From the NCBI RefSeq assembly GCF_005503145.1, contig NZ_SCNV01000001.1, forward strand, positions 372,001-436,000: 64,000 nucleotides of DNA. Reading direction: 5' to 3'. The notes beneath the pieces are model-generated. The model was not told the origin of the DNA and did no database searches. It saw nothing but the letters and a program-made list of their open reading frames with translations. Numbering within the stretch: position 1 is the first letter of the stretch; the number at the start of each line of letters is the position of its first letter. Both the position numbers and the translations under genes were made by a program. This document shows, piece by piece, positions 60,094 through 64,000 of the stretch. Source of the DNA: Burkholderia sp. 4M9327F10. Its GTDB lineage: Bacteria > Pseudomonadota > Gammaproteobacteria > Burkholderiales > Burkholderiaceae.

Positions 60094-61064
60094 GCATCGA
60101 AGTCGTCAAACCCGGTGCCTTGAGCACGTTTCAGGATCTCGGCCGCACGGGCTATCAGCATCTTGGCATTCCCGTGAACGGCGTGATGGACGAGCGCGCT
60201 CATCGCCTCGCCAATGCGCTCGTCGGCAACCTGCCGTCGAGCGCGACGCTTGAGATCACCTTGATGGGACCGGCGCTCAGGTTTCACGAGGAAGCGGTGA
60301 TTGCAATCAGCGGCGCCGACCTCGGCGCCCAGTTGAATGGGCAGCCTCTTGCAATCGGCCAGATGGTTGCCGTGGCTCAGGGAGGCGAGCTTTCGTTCGG
60401 CAAGCGCTCTCTCGGAATGCGCGCCTATCTTGCCGTGCGCGGCGGCTTTGCCTGCGAGCCGGTGATGAGAAGCGCGAGTACCTACACCCGCGGCGGCTAT
60501 GGCGGCCATGCGGGACGTCCGTTGAAAAAGGGCGATCTGCTTGCGATCGGTCCGGCGGCACGCTCCAGCAAGCTGGCGAAGCTCTCGCAGGCAGCAAGAA
60601 GCCTGAGCACGGCGTTCGACGACGACGTCGTGTCAGCACCGGACGCGCCCATCCGCGTCATTCCCGGCCGCGAGTGGTCGTGCTTTTCAGCGCGCGCCCG
60701 CGAGGCGCTGAACGGCACGCCGTATCGCATCTCGCCACAGTCCGACCGAATGGGCTATCGCCTCGAGGGCGAGAAGCTCGAACTGACGGCGCCGCGCGAA
60801 GTGATATCGGAAGCGGTCGGCTTTGGTTCGATTCAGGTGCCGGCCGACGGTCAGCCGATCATTCTGATGGCGGACCGGCAAACGACCGGCGGCTATCCGA
60901 AGATTGGCCATGTTTGCGCAGTCGATCTGCCGCGCCTCGCGCAAACGATGCCTGGTGAAACCATCCGCCTGCAAGTCGTCGATCTAGGCACGGCCCAGCG
61001 ACTGGCGATCTCTCAGGAACGAAGCTTCGCGGCCCTCGAGCAGCTTTGCCAGGCATCGAACTGA
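60090..61064 (+). CDS. pxpC: 5-oxoprolinase subunit PxpC (KipA-like)
   Basis: This 324-residue protein begins at the overlapping ATG 60090. It is the A/B subdomain partner of PxpB: IEVVKPGALSTFQDLGRTGY, GIPVNGVMDERAHRLANALV, GKRSLGMRAYLAVRGGFACE, RVIPGREWSCF and GSIQVPADGQPIILMADRQT are family blocks. It acts with PxpB in 5-oxoproline opening. Normally a PxpA (LamB/YcsF) gene is adjacent; none is found in this window. Confidence 0.92.
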   Translation: MSIEVVKPGALSTFQDLGRTGYQHLGIPVNGVMDERAHRLANALVGNLPSSATLEITLMGPALRFHEEAVIAISGADLGAQLNGQPLAIGQMVAVAQGGELSFGKRSLGMRAYLAVRGGFACEPVMRSASTYTRGGYGGHAGRPLKKGDLLAIGPAARSSKLAKLSQAARSLSTAFDDDVVSAPDAPIRVIPGREWSCFSARAREALNGTPYRISPQSDRMGYRLEGEKLELTAPREVISEAVGFGSIQVPADGQPIILMADRQTTGGYPKIGHVCAVDLPRLAQTMPGETIRLQVVDLGTAQRLAISQERSFAALEQLCQASN

Positions 61065-61254
61065 CGCACGCCTGTGCCCTCGTGAGCCGGGGCCGGATGA
61101 CGTAGCCCTGCCGGGCGCCACCGCGCGGTCTAGCCGGACTGCGCAGACAGAATTTCAGGCAATACGTTTTCATATTACTTAATACAACTGAATTATCGCA
61201 ACACCCAAACATTAATCCCTTGCACGGCACGCGCCATCCACCCTGGAACCGATC

Positions 61255-62577
61255 ATGTCGAACGCCTCAACTGCAAACTTCGATGTAGACACGACGCCTT
61301 CAACATCGACGGCACGGCAGGCCGCGCGCAAGGCAGCGATTGCCGCAGCCGCCGGAACGGCCATCGAGTACTACGAGTTCGGCGTCTATGGCTATATGGC
61401 CTCCCTGATCGGCCCGCTCTTCTTTCCCGCCGGCAACGCCACGGCGGCCCTGCTCTCGGTGCTGGCGATCTTCGGCAGCGCTTTTCTGATGCGCCCGGTC
61501 GGCGGTATCGTGCTGGGCCGCCTCGGCGACAAACTGGGGCGCCGCAGCATACTGCTTGTGACGGTGATCGGCATGGGTATCGCCACCGGGGTGGTTGGGC
61601 TGCTGCCTACCGCATCTCTCGCAGGAGGGCTCGCGCCGATCGCACTGCTGCTGGTTCGTCTCGCGCAGGGCTTTTTTGCCGGTGCTGAAGTGACCGGCTC
61701 AGCGGCTTACGTCGCGGAATGCGCGCCGCGCGGCCGGCGCGGTTTCTACGGCGCGGCTACGCCGGTGGGCGTGGCAATCGGCGGCGCGCTCGCCGCGGCC
61801 GTATGCGGCTTGACCACCGGTTTGATGAGTGCCGCGCAACTGCACGACTGGGGCTGGCGCATCCCGTTTCTGATGGCGCTCCCGCTGGTGCTGGTTTCGG
61901 CTTACGTGCGCAAGCGCATCGAAGAATCCGCCGCGTTCAGGAAAAGCCTCGAGAACGGTGAGCCGCCCAAGGCGCCGCTCAAAGAAATCTTCACGCACCA
62001 CCGCGGCGCGATGCTCAAAGTCTTTCTGATCTCCTTCGGACAGAATGCCGGCTACTGGGTGGGCTTCGTCTTCATGAATATCTACATGATCACCTACCTG
62101 AAGTACGACAAGACGAGCGTGTACTGGCTCATGTCGGCGGTCAGCCTCACAATGGCAACGCTGATGCCGCTCTGGGGCGGACTGTCCGACCGCATTGGCC
62201 GCCGCAAGGTGCTGGCCGTCGGTTTTGCTGCGTACATCGTGCTGGTCTTTCCCATGATGATGCTGATGAACCACCAGAATGTGGGCCTGGCCTTCCTCGC
62301 GATGTTCATCGTCGCGCTGCCCATGCCCATCGTACAATCGGTAGGATACCCAACCTACGCAGAACAGTTTCCCACCCGTGTACGCCATACCGGCATGGCC
62401 TTCAGCTTCAACTTCGGCACGATCCTGGGCGGCGGCGTCACACCCTATATCGCCACCGCGCTGATCGGCACAACCGGCAACCTGCTGAGTCCCGCTTTCC
62501 TGCTGGTAGGCGCTGCCCTCATCGGGCTCCTTGCGCTGACGAAAACCCGCGAAACCTCCGCTTCGTCATTGCAATAA
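61255..62577 (+). CDS. MHS family (metabolite:H+ symporter) MFS transporter
   Basis: This is a 440-residue, twelve-helix transporter. AIEYYEFGVYGYMASLIGPL at helix 1 and the strong loop 2-3 motif VLGRLGDKLGRRSIL, with ARQAARKAAIAAAAGTAIEY before it, are typical of the MHS group (ProP, ShiA, KgtP). LSDRIGRRKV is the loop 8-9 repeat. Placed between pxpBC and the DUF1445 gene in the same direction, it is a candidate importer of 5-oxoproline, D-glutamate or a related acid, an inference from context. A 190-bp AT-richer gap before it suggests its own promoter. Confidence 0.88.
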   Translation: MSNASTANFDVDTTPSTSTARQAARKAAIAAAAGTAIEYYEFGVYGYMASLIGPLFFPAGNATAALLSVLAIFGSAFLMRPVGGIVLGRLGDKLGRRSILLVTVIGMGIATGVVGLLPTASLAGGLAPIALLLVRLAQGFFAGAEVTGSAAYVAECAPRGRRGFYGAATPVGVAIGGALAAAVCGLTTGLMSAAQLHDWGWRIPFLMALPLVLVSAYVRKRIEESAAFRKSLENGEPPKAPLKEIFTHHRGAMLKVFLISFGQNAGYWVGFVFMNIYMITYLKYDKTSVYWLMSAVSLTMATLMPLWGGLSDRIGRRKVLAVGFAAYIVLVFPMMMLMNHQNVGLAFLAMFIVALPMPIVQSVGYPTYAEQFPTRVRHTGMAFSFNFGTILGGGVTPYIATALIGTTGNLLSPAFLLVGAALIGLLALTKTRETSASSLQ

Positions 62578-62646
62578 TGAAGCGGAGGAGCGCCGGCCGA
62601 CCCGTCATCCACCGGCTTCAAAGCAATCGCATCGGGAGTCTGTTCC

Positions 62647-63471
62647 ATGAAGCACCTTACTCGCACGCCGTCTGAGAGCTCGCCGCCGGGCGCATGGGCG
62701 CTCAGCCCTCGTGGCGCCCGCGAGCGTATCCGCGCCGGCTTCAACGGCAACACCAGCGGCATGGCGCCGGGTTACGCGCAAGGCAACCTGGTCATCTTGC
62801 CTCAGGCATGGGCAGAGGACTTCGCAGGGTATTGCCGCGCCAATCCCACGCCCTGCCCGCTGATCGGCATGACGGAGCTCGGCAAGAGTCTGGTTCCGAT
62901 GCTAGGTGACGACGTGGACTTACGCACGGACCTGCCGCGCTATCGGATATGGCGCGATGGCGTGCTGGTGCAGGAACTCGATGACATCTCGGCGATCTGG
63001 CAAGAGGACTTTGTCGGCTTCGTGCTCGGCTGCTCGCTATCGTTCGAGCACGCGCTCGAGTCGGCCGGCCTGCGCGTACGCCACGTCGACGAGGGCAAGA
63101 TCGTCCCCATGTATCGCACCTCCATCCAGACGCAACCGGTTGGACGGTTTCGTGGCCCGATGATAGTCTCGATGCGACCTTACACGGCCGAGGAGGCGGC
63201 CATCGCCTACGAGGTCTGCGCACGTTTGCCGGGCGCACATGGCGCCCCCGTCCATATGGGCGATCCTGGCGCGATCGGCATTCGCGACATCGCCATTCCG
63301 GACGAGGGTGAGCCGACGGACATCCTCGAGGGCGAACTACCCGTGTTCTGGGGCTGCGGCGTGACGCCACAAGCCGCGGCCATGGAGGCACGGCCGCCCA
63401 TTTGCATTACGCACTCGCCGGGCCATATGCTGATCTGCGATGTACCGGTGGAAGAGCTGGTGCTTATCTAG
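62647..63471 (+). CDS. DUF1445 putative hydro-lyase (YcsI/D-glutamate cyclase-like)
   Basis: This 274-residue protein belongs to DUF1445. PRGARERIRAGFNGNTSGMA, PGYAQGNLVILPQAWAEDFA, QEDFVGFVLGCSLSFEHALE, MYRTSIQTQPVGRFRGPMIV, SMRP and FWGCGVTPQAAA, ITHSPGHMLICD are the family blocks. Bacterial members are annotated as putative hydro-lyases, while a mammalian protein containing this domain converts D-glutamate to 5-oxo-D-proline. In Bacillus the homologue ycsI lies with kipI/kipA, the same association as here. Together this supports a D-glutamate/5-oxoproline route. Confidence 0.88.
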   Translation: MKHLTRTPSESSPPGAWALSPRGARERIRAGFNGNTSGMAPGYAQGNLVILPQAWAEDFAGYCRANPTPCPLIGMTELGKSLVPMLGDDVDLRTDLPRYRIWRDGVLVQELDDISAIWQEDFVGFVLGCSLSFEHALESAGLRVRHVDEGKIVPMYRTSIQTQPVGRFRGPMIVSMRPYTAEEAAIAYEVCARLPGAHGAPVHMGDPGAIGIRDIAIPDEGEPTDILEGELPVFWGCGVTPQAAAMEARPPICITHSPGHMLICDVPVEELVLI

Positions 63472-63533
63472 GCTGAGCTTGCACGAGGCGCGCCAAGCCG
63501 GCGCCAGGGCGATCCGGCTCGCGCGCTTGTGAC

Positions 63534-64000
63534 TTAAAGCACGGCAATCCGCGCGCGGAAGTGCTCCGTCCCGGCAACGATTTTGTCCAGCACTGCATCG
63601 AGCGCCCAGAAGCGTTCGCGCACGTCGTAGTCGATCACGCGGCAGCGGATCGAGCCGAACGTACCGATACGCTGGTGGTACATCTTCGCGAGCGCCGGGT
63701 AACCCAGCGCTTCAGACACCGCTGTCACAACCAGGAAAGTCGACAACTCGTCGGCCAGCGCCGGATTCCGTGCGCTCTCGCTGCGCAGCCACTGGTACAG
63801 ATCGGGGTGGAAGTTGGTGAAGACGCCGTTGAAACCCGCCGAGCCGGCCTTCATTGCATCCCATGCGATTGCGGCGTTCGCATTCAGTATCTTTAGCGGC
63901 GAACCTTCGGCCAACGCAACGCGCCGCTTCACGGTGCGCAGATCGCAACTCACGTCCTTGAGCATCACAAAACGGCCGGTGTCGATACAGGCTTTCAGCT
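63534..64000 (-). CDS. Dihydrodipicolinate synthase (DapA) family aldolase, 5'-truncated by window edge
   Basis: The frame is open from the right edge to the TAA at 63534, about 155 residues of the C-terminal half. It shows TGRFVMLKDVSCDL, which should carry the Schiff-base Lys of class I aldolases (here in LKD), followed by LKILNANAAIAWDAMKAGSA, GFNGVFTNFHPDLYQWL. This fits the DapA/N-acetylneuraminate lyase superfamily rather than true DapA, whose substrate is not implied. The N-terminal catalytic Tyr region lies outside. It converges with the DUF1445 gene. Confidence 0.82.
   Translation of the reverse strand, partial: LKACIDTGRFVMLKDVSCDLRTVKRRVALAEGSPLKILNANAAIAWDAMKAGSAGFNGVFTNFHPDLYQWLRSESARNPALADELSTFLVVTAVSEALGYPALAKMYHQRIGTFGSIRCRVIDYDVRERFWALDAVLDKIVAGTEHFRARIAVL

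Overview
The window is high-GC chromosomal DNA with the gene content of a Burkholderiaceae bacterium, most likely Paraburkholderia or a close relative. The signs are DUF4148, DUF2844/DUF3443 and BPSL1445-type SYLF proteins, many LysR regulators, a short H-NS protein, a NodT-type efflux outer-membrane protein and 4,5-type gallate ring-cleavage genes. This assignment is inference from gene families. I saw no rRNA, tRNA, CRISPR array, prophage or intact insertion sequence. About 50 protein-coding genes are called; two are cut by the window edges (a PEP mutase on the left, a DapA-like aldolase on the right).

Layout. 1-1.8 kb: PEP mutase end, then an AT-rich 1-kb element built on two 176-bp inverted arms. 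1.8-9.3 kb: chemoreceptor, TRIC-type channel, FtsI-like penicillin-binding protein, membrane protein with a divergent LysR, diguanylate cyclase. 9.8-15.1 kb: exported phosphoesterase lipoprotein, di-heme cytochrome c peroxidase, small hypothetical, metallophosphoesterase. 15-22.7 kb: GST, GFA protein, LysR, DsbA/HCCA-isomerase-like protein, CmcJ/NvfI-like protein, SDR, HD-LuxR fusion, alpha/beta hydrolase. 22.7-29.4 kb: complete fructose PTS locus (LacI-type regulator, FruB, FruK, FruA). 29.4-33.1 kb: small exported or membrane proteins, with three DUF4148-type proteins. 33.3-43.8 kb: aromatic-acid (gallate) locus. 44-52.7 kb: DUF2844/DUF3443 pair, LplT, O-methyltransferase, 3-hydroxyisobutyrate-dehydrogenase-like protein, AraC/LysE/AraC group, small protein and short H-NS. 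52.7-57.8 kb: tripartite efflux operon with divergent TetR. 57.8-64 kb: LysR, VOC protein, PxpB/PxpC, MHS transporter, DUF1445 protein and a DapA-like gene.

How genes work together. Fructose enters through FruA, is phosphorylated through the FruB relay and again by FruK; the divergent LacI-type regulator has repeated operator-like sites in its gap. In the aromatic locus, GalA opens gallate, a LigJ-type hydratase hydrates the product and a CHA aldolase cleaves it to pyruvate and oxaloacetate. Two MFS transporters and a porin would handle uptake, and a LysR regulator with two DNA-binding domains lies at the end. No recognisable oxalomesaconate tautomerase is present; a periplasmic-binding-protein fold without a signal peptide lies directly after the aldolase. 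The PxpB/PxpC - transporter - DUF1445 group suggests 5-oxoproline or D-glutamate metabolism.

Most interesting leads: the tandem-HTH LysR, the signal-less binding protein in the gallate operon, three identical-architecture GGAATA-N17-GTT promoter candidates near the DUF4148 genes, the 1-kb inverted-repeat element, and a 24-bp perfect palindrome before the alpha/beta hydrolase.
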